A stretch of DNA of 63,664 bases from an uncultured Opitutales bacterium. Its GTDB lineage: Bacteria; Verrucomicrobiota; Verrucomicrobiia; Opitutales; UBA953. Of the stretch, positions 9,701-17,417 are shown in pieces; the first letter of the stretch is position 1; every line of letters begins with the position of its first letter. Below the pieces are notes generated by a model. The model was not told where the DNA came from. It saw only the letters and a list, made by a program, of their open reading frames with translations, and did not search any database. The stretch spans positions 1 through 63,664 of the forward strand of contig CAKUQY010000011.1 in assembly GCA_934675585.1 (NCBI GenBank). The letters run 5' to 3'. Position numbers and translations under genes: made by a program.

Positions 9701-10192
9701 GAAAAAGAATCGGACATTCGCCTTGGTAAAGCAATCGCGTTGATTGAAATGTCGCCAGAAGATGCAAAAAAATGCGAAATCGAAAGCAAAACTTTGCAAT
9801 ATACGATGGCGCGCAAAGAGTTGAATTATATTTCGGCAACGAAAGAATGGCGCGGCTACATGACCGCGGCGGCGCTTTATTACAAAGGTCAGCTTGACGA
9901 GCGTGAGGGTAAATACGATGATGCAATTGCAAATTATCGCATTTGCTATCTTACCTGGAAAAAATATCCAGAATTTGCCGCAAAAGCAATGTTGCGCACG
10001 GGAATTCTTTTTGAAGAGAAAAAAGGACAACGTGATGCGGCAGGGCAAATTTATTACGAAATGAATATGAAAGATAGCAAATTCGTAAATACGCCAGAGG
10101 CAAAAGAAGCTCTCAAACGTTCGATTAATTGTCCTTGGTCGCCACCGGCGCCAGTAACGAACGCTCCTGTCGTTCCCGCGACAACGAAATAA
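6794..10192 (+). CDS. Large periplasmic TPR-repeat protein
   Basis: A 1132-residue protein with a signal peptide (hydrophobic LSLASLVVAFGALAVA, cleavage after EALAQ) followed almost entirely by helical tetratricopeptide-like repeats, for example segments with KLDDAIKNFTKL, YYQKEDWENARKLLEPF and YDDAIANYRICYL. Such proteins bind other proteins in the periplasm or at the outer membrane. It opens an operon with another secreted TPR-like protein, ExbB and two ExbD; in Verrucomicrobiota and Planctomycetes large TPR proteins commonly accompany ExbB/ExbD energy modules, so a role in an energised envelope machine is likely. The C-terminus is Pro-rich. Only two copies of the iterated word occur in 3.4 kb, far fewer than in neighbouring genes, perhaps because the gene is highly expressed. 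Confidence 0.85.
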   Translation: MKYTEIARLSLASLVVAFGALAVAPEALAQQKPGITRNEMTKLLTDGIQRLQEGKLDDAIKNFTKLRLECVSMLDSKSKAIVDYLLATAYYQKEDWENARKLLEPFCDLYPKGTEDLSNDRCIDSKVSLASVYMKLSNWENARKTLEFIDKDSRSTGEQKLKAKVILTDVLQKEADSKSDEEKRKALATAELILKTLTQGAPNTPEAIEAKQKLVEIYLKEGKRAEAEALKAEIDSAGSKDPAAVIRSNIQGLSLGDTYFQNALEADDEAIRNELLKSALDRYQRVLRKDALVEYFNPAIETARKNLEGFKERVGGVDAELTADQEGELEKLQSAYEEIEDNKKMVEENKDYDAMISFRIGASLFTLGRTWEAYIAFGDVVENHPDFSMITMATYYYILTERALGRPVKAQEMCREFVQKYPKADELGEVALLIGQISFEQGDYIKAIENFEWVKKNVKTLQPASQCELDWYVITSWFARCPWGLGVKPEDIVGMGKPGYVPKLTQATQDTIALIDKFVQDYGSQKAFKGAVEEVQYRKGLLYFYSGFYKETVEALETYMKDNPRGQFMPDARYRRAITKFGVKYKDAERNKENLDEVFNECRAWIRDYYDIADKDVMNEFTAPEAKLKADKELPFAMSDVYMAKESIEKQRPEIYMLIGDAYERQVDELSPKGRRARKLTPTEEVQKARIVNEMIRAYIIAAKCSRDNSDTLDSAMTKLQTLLSQRGEYDRLLELYQIFYNWDPNASAAMDYLNKIIAYTEKKARKEGKEALEKARQDAKKTLAEAILRNFDDPAQDNVEVLIDNLAYRLARNVKRRRVVNAETPAVPDPNEYTAEKAADEMIDLLNLKNTTAKTTLIGRARGFYARAIIFDCLRNNDERDRNLQSIAVTFKPDELSPRILAITGDYLVRKGKPKDALPFYNYLKDNYRTSSSADYGFYGYGQIMLDQKQYVDAYLAFNDALESGIAYEKESDIRLGKAIALIEMSPEDAKKCEIESKTLQYTMARKELNYISATKEWRGYMTAAALYYKGQLDEREGKYDDAIANYRICYLTWKKYPEFAAKAMLRTGILFEEKKGQRDAAGQIYYEMNMKDSKFVNTPEAKEALKRSINCPWSPPAPVTNAPVVPATTK

Positions 10193-10219
10193 TGTTTAAC
10201 CTAAAAGTTAAGTAAAATT

Positions 10220-11407
10220 ATGAAAACGATTTTTCAAACATTAGCACTTTCATTTTTGGCGGTAACGATTTGCGTTCCCGCAGTGATGGCGCAAGATGAA
10301 GTCCCAGAAACTCCCACCGAAAATAAAGCAAGCAATAAAAAAACGAACGCAATGAACCAACAGCCATCGTTTGTTGTGCGCTTTAACAAAGGTGATGTTT
10401 GGGAGGTGAATTACCCAACAATTCTTTATCCGCGAGCGGAACGCAAAACGGTTTACCGCAATAAAAAATTGGCGACAGTAAAACAAGATAACAAAGGCAT
10501 TTTGATTACGCGCACAGAAACGACGGACGATGGTTTGTCGTTTGAAAAAAATCACCGTATGAGCGAAATTGTCAAATTTGAGTGGCCCGAAAAAGACCCT
10601 CGTATCGATTTGGCGCGCAATGAATTGATGCGCGGGAACGTGGCGCGTTCGCTTGAAATTGTGGAAACATTCTTGAACTTTTTTAATCCTTACAAATCTG
10701 TCGAAGGTTCGCCTTGGATTCGCGCCGCAGTTATCAAACTCGCCGCGCTCGACCAACAGCAAAATGACATTTCATTAAATTCGTTTATTACCGAAATTAA
10801 ATTGACACCAGGTTGGACCGACATTGAAGGCTTGCCGATGCAAATTAAAATGGCAGAACTCAACCAAATGATGCGCCGCGAAGAATATAAACAAGTTTTG
10901 CGTTCGGCAGACGAAATGATGAAAGGTCAAAATGACACCGAATTGCTTGCGCGTTTGCATTTAATTAAAGGTAATGCGTTGTATGCCTTGAAAGATTACG
11001 AAGATGCGCTGAAAATTTATTTGCGCGTTCCCGTGTTTTACGGCAACCAAGCGATTTACGTTCCCGCAGCAAAATTGGCTGTCGCGCGCTGTTTTAAGCG
11101 TATGAATCGTCCAGAATATGCCGCGATGAATCTCGATAAACAATCTGATGTTTATCTTGAAGAAGTCATCACAGAATATCCAATGTCCGTCGAGGCAAAG
11201 GCGGCGCTCGCCGAATTGCCAAAGCACAAACGCGACGCGATGTTGGCAAAAGGTTCTATCGAAGAACAGGCAGCCAAACGCGCTGAAATTACTTCGCAAA
11301 TCGAAATTGAGTCTGATTCGGAAGACGGAAATTATTCTGGTGGCGATTCGTCTTCGGACGATTACGGCGACGATGATTACGTCAGCGACGACAGCGATTA
11401 TGAATAA
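10220..11407 (+). CDS. Secreted TPR-like protein with acidic C-terminal tail
   Basis: 395 residues, starting with a Sec signal peptide (TLALSFLAVTICVPAVMAQ). The body has helical repeats of TPR type (LHLIKGNALYALKDYEDALK). The last 35 residues are almost all Asp, Ser, Glu and Gly (SGGDSSSDDYGDDDY), a strongly acidic, probably disordered tail that could bind cations or a basic partner. It lies 27 bp after the large TPR gene and 110 bp before exbB, in the same orientation, and probably works with them. I do not recognise a named family beyond the repeats. Confidence 0.75.
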   Translation: MKTIFQTLALSFLAVTICVPAVMAQDEVPETPTENKASNKKTNAMNQQPSFVVRFNKGDVWEVNYPTILYPRAERKTVYRNKKLATVKQDNKGILITRTETTDDGLSFEKNHRMSEIVKFEWPEKDPRIDLARNELMRGNVARSLEIVETFLNFFNPYKSVEGSPWIRAAVIKLAALDQQQNDISLNSFITEIKLTPGWTDIEGLPMQIKMAELNQMMRREEYKQVLRSADEMMKGQNDTELLARLHLIKGNALYALKDYEDALKIYLRVPVFYGNQAIYVPAAKLAVARCFKRMNRPEYAAMNLDKQSDVYLEEVITEYPMSVEAKAALAELPKHKRDAMLAKGSIEEQAAKRAEITSQIEIESDSEDGNYSGGDSSSDDYGDDDYVSDDSDYE

Positions 11408-11517
11408 TTCTCGCGTTCCCGAAAAGAACAATGTAAAATGATTCATACCTCGTTTTATTATTTTTAACTCAAAAATATTTTCTTTATCTTTTAACTAACA
11501 AATTATATTCACACGCT

Positions 11518-12390
11518 ATGAAAAATAAATTCCTTGCGATTCTTCGCTCCGTACTCCCTGCATTTGTTATGCTTGCGGTTCTCGCGCCAGTTATGACATT
11601 TGCTCAAGAAGCTGCAGCAGATGCTACAGAAGCTGCCGCAGAAGGCACTGCCGACACAAACTTTATCGATACCTTGGCGCAAGGTGGCTGGGTTATGTGG
11701 CCATTGCTTATTGCATCGATTATGCTCGTTTGGTTGGTCGTTGACGGATTCTTCCGCAGTGCGCAACGCGCTATGTTCCCGCCAGAACAAGTAAAAGCAA
11801 TTCGCGAACTTTTCCAAGCCGGCGATTACCGTGGCGTTTATGAATATTGCGTTAAAAACCGTTCGTCATTTTCGGACGTTGTGCGCGCAGGTGTTGTCTT
11901 TTTGCCAGACGGCAAGGGTATGACCGAAGAAGCGGTTTTCTCGGAAATTATGCGTGTTAAAAATATGTTTGATACACGTATTTCCTACCTTTCGGTTATT
12001 GGTGTTTGCGCGCCGATGATTGGTCTTTTGGGTACGGTTACAGGTATGAAGGGTGCGTTCGCTGCTTTGTCGAGCTCGGGTGCAGGCGATGCGGGCGCTT
12101 TGGCGGCTCACATCGGTGAGGTGCTCGTGGCTACGGCAACAGGTTTGGCTGTTTCGATTCCTGCATATTTGTTCTACTACTTCCTTCGCAACATCGTGGC
12201 AACACGTATTCACGACATGCAGGAAGTGATTGTGAACTTGTTCCGTAAAATGCCTTATGAAAAATTTGTAGAAGTGCAAATTGGTGACGAAGAAATTTAC
12301 GCAGCGGCTCCAAATTGGGATGCAGAATCTGAAGCATCAGCTCCCGCAGAAGAAGTTCCCGCAGAAGAAAAAACTCCCGCAGCACAATAA
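11518..12390 (+). CDS. MotA/TolQ/ExbB proton channel protein
   Basis: 290 residues. Unlike E. coli ExbB it starts with a signal-peptide-like segment (VLPAFVMLAVLAPVMTFAQ) and an Ala/Glu-rich linker before the first channel helix (WVMWPLLIASIMLVWLVVDGFF). The conserved family core is clear: MIGLLGTVTGMKGAF, then HIGEVLVATATGLAVSIPAYLFYYF. These proteins form a pentameric inner-membrane channel round an ExbD dimer and convert proton flow into work on periplasmic partners. Two ExbD genes follow. The C-terminal 30 residues are an Ala/Pro/Glu tail (PAEEVPAEEKTPAAQ) encoded by repeats of CCCGCAG. Confidence 0.93.
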   Translation: MKNKFLAILRSVLPAFVMLAVLAPVMTFAQEAAADATEAAAEGTADTNFIDTLAQGGWVMWPLLIASIMLVWLVVDGFFRSAQRAMFPPEQVKAIRELFQAGDYRGVYEYCVKNRSSFSDVVRAGVVFLPDGKGMTEEAVFSEIMRVKNMFDTRISYLSVIGVCAPMIGLLGTVTGMKGAFAALSSSGAGDAGALAAHIGEVLVATATGLAVSIPAYLFYYFLRNIVATRIHDMQEVIVNLFRKMPYEKFVEVQIGDEEIYAAAPNWDAESEASAPAEEVPAEEKTPAAQ

Positions 12391-12433
12391 TTTAAAAATA
12401 ATTTTGATTAACCCTTAAAGGAAAGGCAAAACT

Positions 12434-12892
12434 ATGGCAGGTGGTGGCGGAGGCGGAAACGGCGAGCCAGAGTTTCAAATTGCTCCGATGCTTGACATGT
12501 TGCTCGTGTTGTTGATGTTCTTTATGAGCATTACAACAGCACAAACGTTAAAAATTGATAGCAATATTGAATTGCCGCTCGCTAAAAACGGCGAAAAGCG
12601 TGAAGATAAAGCGAAAGCAGTTTTGCTGAACGTGTCGTGGGACAAAACTCTCGGCGAAGCAAAAGTAAAACTTGACGATATCCCGCTCGATCTTTCAAAC
12701 AAAGAAAAATGTATTGAAATGATTGGCGCGCGCGCGATTGATCCATTCACAAAAAAAGTTGATCCTAATATTCGTCTTTTGATTCGTGCTGACAAAAATG
12801 TTACCGCGAAATACATTCAAGAGGTGCTCTTTTTGGGTGCAGAGGCGGGAATGGATAATATTGCGTTTACCGGACAAAATCAGGAGGACTAA
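12434..12892 (+). CDS. ExbD/TolR family protein 1
   Basis: 152 residues: a Gly-rich start, the conserved entry FQIAPMLDMLLVLLMFFMS with the proton-binding Asp in the single transmembrane helix, and a periplasmic domain that should bind peptidoglycan or a partner. A good ribosome site, AAAGGAAAGG, precedes the ATG. It stands between exbB and a second exbD, so the complex may hold an ExbD heterodimer. Confidence 0.92.
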   Translation: MAGGGGGGNGEPEFQIAPMLDMLLVLLMFFMSITTAQTLKIDSNIELPLAKNGEKREDKAKAVLLNVSWDKTLGEAKVKLDDIPLDLSNKEKCIEMIGARAIDPFTKKVDPNIRLLIRADKNVTAKYIQEVLFLGAEAGMDNIAFTGQNQED

Positions 12893-12898
12893 TACACG

Positions 12899-13357
12899 AT
12901 GAAAAAAGTTCCAGAATCAAATCACCCAGACCTCGGCTTTCAAATCGCGCCGATGTTGGACGTGGTGTTCGTTATCTTGCTTTATTTTATGGTGATGTCC
13001 AGTTCGGTAAAGATGGAATACGAAATTAAGACGACACTCCCGGGTTCGGCAGAAACTTCGACGGCGGCTGCCGATGCAGAAATGCCCGAAGAAGTTACAA
13101 TCGGCATCAATGAAGCTGGCGAAGTTTCGATTAACGACGAACCGATCGCAACGCCTAACGACAAACGTCTCGACAATCTTTATGCCGAGATGAAAAAATT
13201 GGGCGAAGCGGCATCGCAATCGGGTTTGAAGATTATCGTTACCGTCGAGGCAGAATCAACCGTGCGTTATGAACGCATTATGAATGTACTCGACATCCTC
13301 GCAAAAGCAAGAGTTTCAAATGTTACATTCAGTGCTTCTGACGAAGAAGAAATGTAA
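12899..13357 (+). CDS. ExbD/TolR family protein 2
   Basis: 152 residues with the conserved FQIAPMLDVVFVILLYFMV helix carrying the channel Asp, then a periplasmic domain with an acidic linker. Its ATG is 7 bp after the first exbD and preceded by a strong CAGGAGGACT ribosome site, so the two are translationally linked. It is the last gene of the operon and is followed by a motif-pair terminator at 13379. Confidence 0.92.
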   Translation: MKKVPESNHPDLGFQIAPMLDVVFVILLYFMVMSSSVKMEYEIKTTLPGSAETSTAAADAEMPEEVTIGINEAGEVSINDEPIATPNDKRLDNLYAEMKKLGEAASQSGLKIIVTVEAESTVRYERIMNVLDILAKARVSNVTFSASDEEEM

Positions 13358-13378
13358 TTGTAATTTGTTAATTAAAAG

Positions 13379-13415
13379 CGTTCCCGTGAATAAATTTTCG
13401 CGGGAACGTTTTTTT
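13379..13415 (+). terminator. Intrinsic terminator built from an inverted motif pair
   Basis: CGTTCCCGTG (13379-13388) pairs with CGCGGGAACG (13399-13408), allowing one G-T pair, over a 10-nt loop and is followed by seven T. It ends the ExbBD operon and lies between convergent genes. Confidence 0.88.
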
Positions 13416-13426
13416 GTGGCAAAATT

Positions 13427-14557
13427 TTAATCAAGTTGATTGAGTAATTCAAGCGCAATCGCGTCTGCAACGAGTAAACCGCGCGGTGCAAGCGCAAGCG
13501 TTCCCGCGGGAACGTCTTTGTTGAGATAATTTTCTTCGCACAAATCTTGGATAAAATCGAGCAATTTCGCGGGAACGCGATTTGTTCCTAAAAACCGTTT
13601 TGTTGTTGCGGGAACGTCGATACCTTCGTTGAGGCGCAAGCCAAAAATGAGCGCGTCCGCAAAAAGACGTTCCCGCGAAAGCGTTTCTTCATCGATGTGA
13701 AAAAGGCGTTCCCGCGAAAGATTTTCAAGCCAAAATTTAAGATTTGACGGATTCGTAAAGCGTTTGCCAAAACATTGCGAAGCCGCCGCGGGACCGTAGC
13801 CGAGCCATTCGTGCATGCGCCAAGTGTTAAGATTGTGCTGGCAAACTTTTCCGTCGCGCGCGTGATTGGCGATTTCGTATTGACGATAACCGGCGTCGGC
13901 GAGCGTTTGCCAAGTTTGCAAATAAAGTTCCGCTTCGCGCTCGGGCGATTTTTCAGAGGGAACGTAATTGGGCATTTTTTGAAGTCGGCTCAAAAGCGGC
14001 GCGTTTTCTTCCAAAATTAAACAATAAGCCGAGAGATGTTCGGGCGCGAGCGCAATGGCTTGCTCAAGGTCGCGCTGCCAGCGTTCGGGAGCTTCTGTGG
14101 GAACCGCAAAAATAAGGTCAAAATTAATATTTTCAAAACCCGCGTCGCGCATCATTTCGTAAGCGCGCATCGTTTGCACGGGCGAATGGCGACGGCCCAA
14201 AATTGCGAGCGTTCCCGCGTCAAACGATTGCACACCCATTGAAAGACGATTGACGCCGCGGGAACGCAAAACGGCGAGTTTGTCGGTTTTGATTGTTGCG
14301 GGAGCGAGCTCGATTGAAAATTCTTCAAACGCGTTCCCGCCGTTGGCTTTTATGAGTAAGTCGCAAAGGCGTTCAAAATGAGTCGCGCTTAAAATGCCAG
14401 GCGTGCCACCGCCAATGTAGCAAGTGTTGGCGCGTCGCGGGAACGGCATTAATTGGAGTTCCCGCGCGATGCCGTCGAGCCAAGATTCTACAGCTTCGCG
14501 CCGCGGTTCTTCTTTGTAAAACGCGCAGTAGTCGCAGGCGTTCCCGCAAAACGGCAC
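13427..14557 (-). CDS. hemW: HemW-like radical SAM protein
   Basis: A radical SAM enzyme of the HemW (formerly 'HemN-like') group, thought to insert or traffic heme. With a GTG start at 14557 it has 376 residues and begins MPFCGNACDYCAF, so the CX3CX2C cluster is Cys4, Cys8, Cys11. The later motifs CYIGGGTPG and RLSMGVQSF fit HemW; the C-terminal domain is complete. The start is odd: the upstream codons, in frame, read LGVYVHV, exactly the strand that precedes the cluster in the family, but no ATG/GTG/TTG exists between them and the stop at 14633 that also ends the phosphofructokinase frame. Either translation starts at a rare codon or the family's first strand is lost. Confidence 0.82.
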   Translation of the reverse strand: MPFCGNACDYCAFYKEEPRREAVESWLDGIARELQLMPFPRRANTCYIGGGTPGILSATHFERLCDLLIKANGGNAFEEFSIELAPATIKTDKLAVLRSRGVNRLSMGVQSFDAGTLAILGRRHSPVQTMRAYEMMRDAGFENINFDLIFAVPTEAPERWQRDLEQAIALAPEHLSAYCLILEENAPLLSRLQKMPNYVPSEKSPEREAELYLQTWQTLADAGYRQYEIANHARDGKVCQHNLNTWRMHEWLGYGPAAASQCFGKRFTNPSNLKFWLENLSRERLFHIDEETLSRERLFADALIFGLRLNEGIDVPATTKRFLGTNRVPAKLLDFIQDLCEENYLNKDVPAGTLALAPRGLLVADAIALELLNQLD

Positions 14558-14565
14558 ATGAACGT

Positions 14566-14602
14566 AAACACCTAACTCGCAAAACGAATTAGGTGTTTTT
14601 TT
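14566..14602. terminator. Hairpin overlapping the hemW start region
   Basis: A perfect 10-bp stem, AAACACCTAA (14566-14575) with TTAGGTGTTT (14589-14598), loop 13 nt. On the plus strand seven T end it, on the minus strand only three T. It lies 35 bp downstream of the phosphofructokinase stop and within the likely first codons of hemW, so it may terminate or attenuate minus-strand transcription there. Confidence 0.55.
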
Positions 14603-14632
14603 GTCAAACGCTGAAGAATTATTTTTGATGCT

Positions 14633-15982
14633 TTACGCTTTCTTCGTTTGCCCGTGTTGTCCCCAGCAGAGCGGCTGACCGGTGCATTCGATTACGCCGC
14701 GCCAAAGTTCAGAATTGAGATTGAGGCGTTTGCGAGCGGTCGCAATCAGCGCGAGCGGCAGATTGACGTGAACGCGGTGGCACATGGCAACGATCATTCC
14801 CGTTTTGCCCGCCATACCCGCGTGAACGGCGTTGTGCGCCAAGTGAGAACAATAGGCGTTGTCGTAAGCGTTTGCGGGAATTGAGCGGATAATGTAGCTT
14901 GGGTCGATGTATTTGATGGTTACGTCGATGTTGTGTTCTTTCATGTCCGCTTTGACGCGGTCGCGCAAATATTTGCCGATGTCGTTGTGAAGTTTGTTGC
15001 CAGAAGCGTCAACGCCCGCCGACGAGCTGAAAAGGTTTTGTCCTGCGCCTTCCGCAACGACGATGAGCGCGTGCCCGCGGGAACGGACGCGTTCCCGCAA
15101 CGCTTCTAAAAACCCGCCAGGACCGTCGAGTTCGAGCGGCACTTCTGGAATCAAAACATAATTCGCTTCCGACGACGCGAGCGACGCATACGCCGCAATG
15201 AAACCGGAATCGCGACCCATCAGTTTTACGATGCCGATGCCGTTGGGCGCGCCTTTTGCTTCGACGTGAGCGCAGTTGATGACTTTTACCGCCTCGGTAA
15301 CGGCAGATTCAAAGCCGAAAGATTTGTCGAGCAAAATGATGTCGTTGTCGATCGTTTTTGGAATGCCGATAATCGATTTTTTCAAGCCGCGGATATTGCA
15401 TTCGTCGGAAATTTCGCGTGCCGCGCGCAACGTGCCGTCGCCACCGACGACGAAAAGAATGTCAATGCCCATACGCTGCAAAGTGTCAACGATCGTCGGC
15501 GTGTCTTGCTGACCGCGCGAGGACGCGAGAATCGTGCCGCCTTGAACGTGAATGTCGGAAACAACATCGGGATCGAGCAAAACCGGCTCGTAATTGCTTT
15601 CGGGAACGAGCCCAGCGTAGCCGTAGCGGAAACCGTAAATGCGATGCACGCCGTAAGCGTGAGAAAGCCCCATCACGACGTTGCGGATAATGTCGTTGAG
15701 ACCTGGGCAAAGACCGCCGCAGGTAACGATGCCGACTTTTGTCGTCGCGGGATTAAAAAAGATTTTTTCGCGAGGCCCCGCGCATTCGAACGAAGGAAGC
15801 GTTTTGCCTTCCTTGATTGCCTTCATCGTGCCATCGTAGGAAATGTCAAACAGAATGCGGTCGTTGTCTGTTGTGAAGAGCGAATTATCATAATGTTCCG
15901 CCATCGGCGAAGTGTAATTGCAAGGACCCAAGTTTTGAATTAGGGTATCCTTGTCCGTAAATTCTGGCATTTTGTAATTCAT
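14633..15982 (-). CDS. pfkA: 6-phosphofructokinase, PPi-type lineage
   Basis: I start at the ATG at 15982, giving 449 residues; 13 more codons are open upstream but look like leader. The enzyme phosphorylates fructose 6-phosphate, the committing step of glycolysis. The long N-terminal extension and overall length place it in the large group III lineage that includes PPi-dependent and trypanosome/spirochete enzymes. The phosphoryl-donor residues are mixed: GGDGT (about 180-184) has the Gly typical of ATP users, whereas PKTIDND (about 208-214) has the Lys typical of PPi users. In trypanosomes this combination goes with ATP. It lies just upstream of hemW on the same strand. Confidence 0.88.
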   Translation of the reverse strand: MNYKMPEFTDKDTLIQNLGPCNYTSPMAEHYDNSLFTTDNDRILFDISYDGTMKAIKEGKTLPSFECAGPREKIFFNPATTKVGIVTCGGLCPGLNDIIRNVVMGLSHAYGVHRIYGFRYGYAGLVPESNYEPVLLDPDVVSDIHVQGGTILASSRGQQDTPTIVDTLQRMGIDILFVVGGDGTLRAAREISDECNIRGLKKSIIGIPKTIDNDIILLDKSFGFESAVTEAVKVINCAHVEAKGAPNGIGIVKLMGRDSGFIAAYASLASSEANYVLIPEVPLELDGPGGFLEALRERVRSRGHALIVVAEGAGQNLFSSSAGVDASGNKLHNDIGKYLRDRVKADMKEHNIDVTIKYIDPSYIIRSIPANAYDNAYCSHLAHNAVHAGMAGKTGMIVAMCHRVHVNLPLALIATARKRLNLNSELWRGVIECTGQPLCWGQHGQTKKA

Positions 15983-16260
15983 AGTGTATTCTATTATAAA
16001 ACGAAAAATGCCAATTGACAAAATTTTTCAAGCGGGAATGTGATTCGCGGGAACGGGAACGGAATTTTTCCTCCCGCAGATTTCATGGATTTCACAGTTT
16101 TTTTGATGTTGCGCGGGAACGCGGAATGGCGGGAACGCATTTTTTGAATTTAATGGTTTCATCGTGAATCATTTTTGAAAAATTTGTTTAATTCGGTTAA
16201 TTCGTTGATAAAAATTGCGTTCCCGTGTTTTCTTTTTAAATTCGCAAAGATTTTTATGAG

Positions 16261-17397
16261 ATGGTAAAATTTTCTGTTATGCAAGAAGCAATTCGATTAC
16301 AAAAATTTTTATCGCAAGCAGAAGTTTGTTCCCGCCGCAAAGCAGAAGAAATGATTGTTGACGGCTTGGTGCGCGTTAATGGCAAAGTTGCTGTTTTGGG
16401 TCAGCGTGTCGTTCCCGATGTTGACGAAGTGCGCATTGGCAACAAAGTAATTAAGACGACGGAGCACGAGCGCGTTGTTTTGTTGATGAACAAGCCGCGC
16501 GGTTTTGTTTGCACAAATTTTGATCCAAACTCGGCGCAAACAGTGTTTTCGCTGATTCCTGAAGCTTACGTAGATTACAAATTATTTTGCGTGGGTCGTT
16601 TGGACAAAGACAGCGAAGGAATGTTGATTATTACCAACGACGGCGAGTTGGCAAATCGTATCATTCACCCGTCGAGCGATATTTTAAAGCGTTATGAAGT
16701 GCGTCTCAATCGCGAATACGATCCCGCGCTTACGCCGCGTTTGCTTAAAGGTGTCAAAGTTAAAAATGAAAAAGGCGAGGATGAATTTTTGCGTTTTGCG
16801 AATGTGATGCGTTTTCCAAACGATGGAGCCCGCCTCGAAATTCACTTGAATCAAGGACGTAAGCGCGAAATCCGCCGCTTGTTTGAAGTGTTTGGATTTT
16901 TTGTGAAAGAATTGCGCCGTTTTCAAATTGGCGGCTTGATTTTGAAAAAAATGTCCCAAGGCGAATGCCGAAAACTTTCGCAAAAAGAAATTGAATTAAT
17001 TTTTGCAAAAGGCGGGAACGCAGACCCAACAAAATCGACGATTATTAAAAAGCAAAATCGCGCAGTTTTGCGTGGCGAAAAAGCGCTTAAACCGTCAAAA
17101 ACTTTGATAAAATCAAATCGCAAGCACGAGCAAGAAAAAGCGCGCGAAGAAGCGATTTCTCAAAAAGTAAAAGCTCACCGCGATGCGCGCCGTGCTAAAC
17201 GCGCCGCTTTGCAAGAAGCATACGCCGAGAACGCCGAAAATGCCGTTCCCGCAAAAAAAGTTTCTAAAACTTCACGCGCGCCAAAAGTTTCACGCGTCAA
17301 AAAAACAAGCGCACCGCGTAAAGCGAGCGCACCTCGTAAAGCGAGCGCAAAACGCGTTCCCGCGGCAAAAAAATCATCCGCGCGTTCCCGTCGTTAA
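16261..17397 (+). CDS. RluB/RsuA-family pseudouridine synthase with basic tail
   Basis: 378 residues. An S4 RNA-binding domain at the N-terminus (IRLQKFLSQAEVCSRRKAEEMI) is followed by the catalytic domain with GRLDKDSEGMLIITNDG; Asp115 is the nucleophile. The family isomerises uridine in rRNA, usually in 23S (RluB) or 16S (RsuA). The last 130 residues are extra: a Lys/Arg/Ala-rich, low-complexity tail with APRKASAPRKASA repeats, as found in other PVC and gut bacteria, probably binding rRNA non-specifically. An alternative start is the ATG at 16279, which gives the more usual N-terminus. It lies 20 bp before murA. Confidence 0.87.
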   Translation: MVKFSVMQEAIRLQKFLSQAEVCSRRKAEEMIVDGLVRVNGKVAVLGQRVVPDVDEVRIGNKVIKTTEHERVVLLMNKPRGFVCTNFDPNSAQTVFSLIPEAYVDYKLFCVGRLDKDSEGMLIITNDGELANRIIHPSSDILKRYEVRLNREYDPALTPRLLKGVKVKNEKGEDEFLRFANVMRFPNDGARLEIHLNQGRKREIRRLFEVFGFFVKELRRFQIGGLILKKMSQGECRKLSQKEIELIFAKGGNADPTKSTIIKKQNRAVLRGEKALKPSKTLIKSNRKHEQEKAREEAISQKVKAHRDARRAKRAALQEAYAENAENAVPAKKVSKTSRAPKVSRVKKTSAPRKASAPRKASAKRVPAAKKSSARSRR

Positions 17398-17417
17398 TTT
17401 AATTTGAGGGCGCGTTG

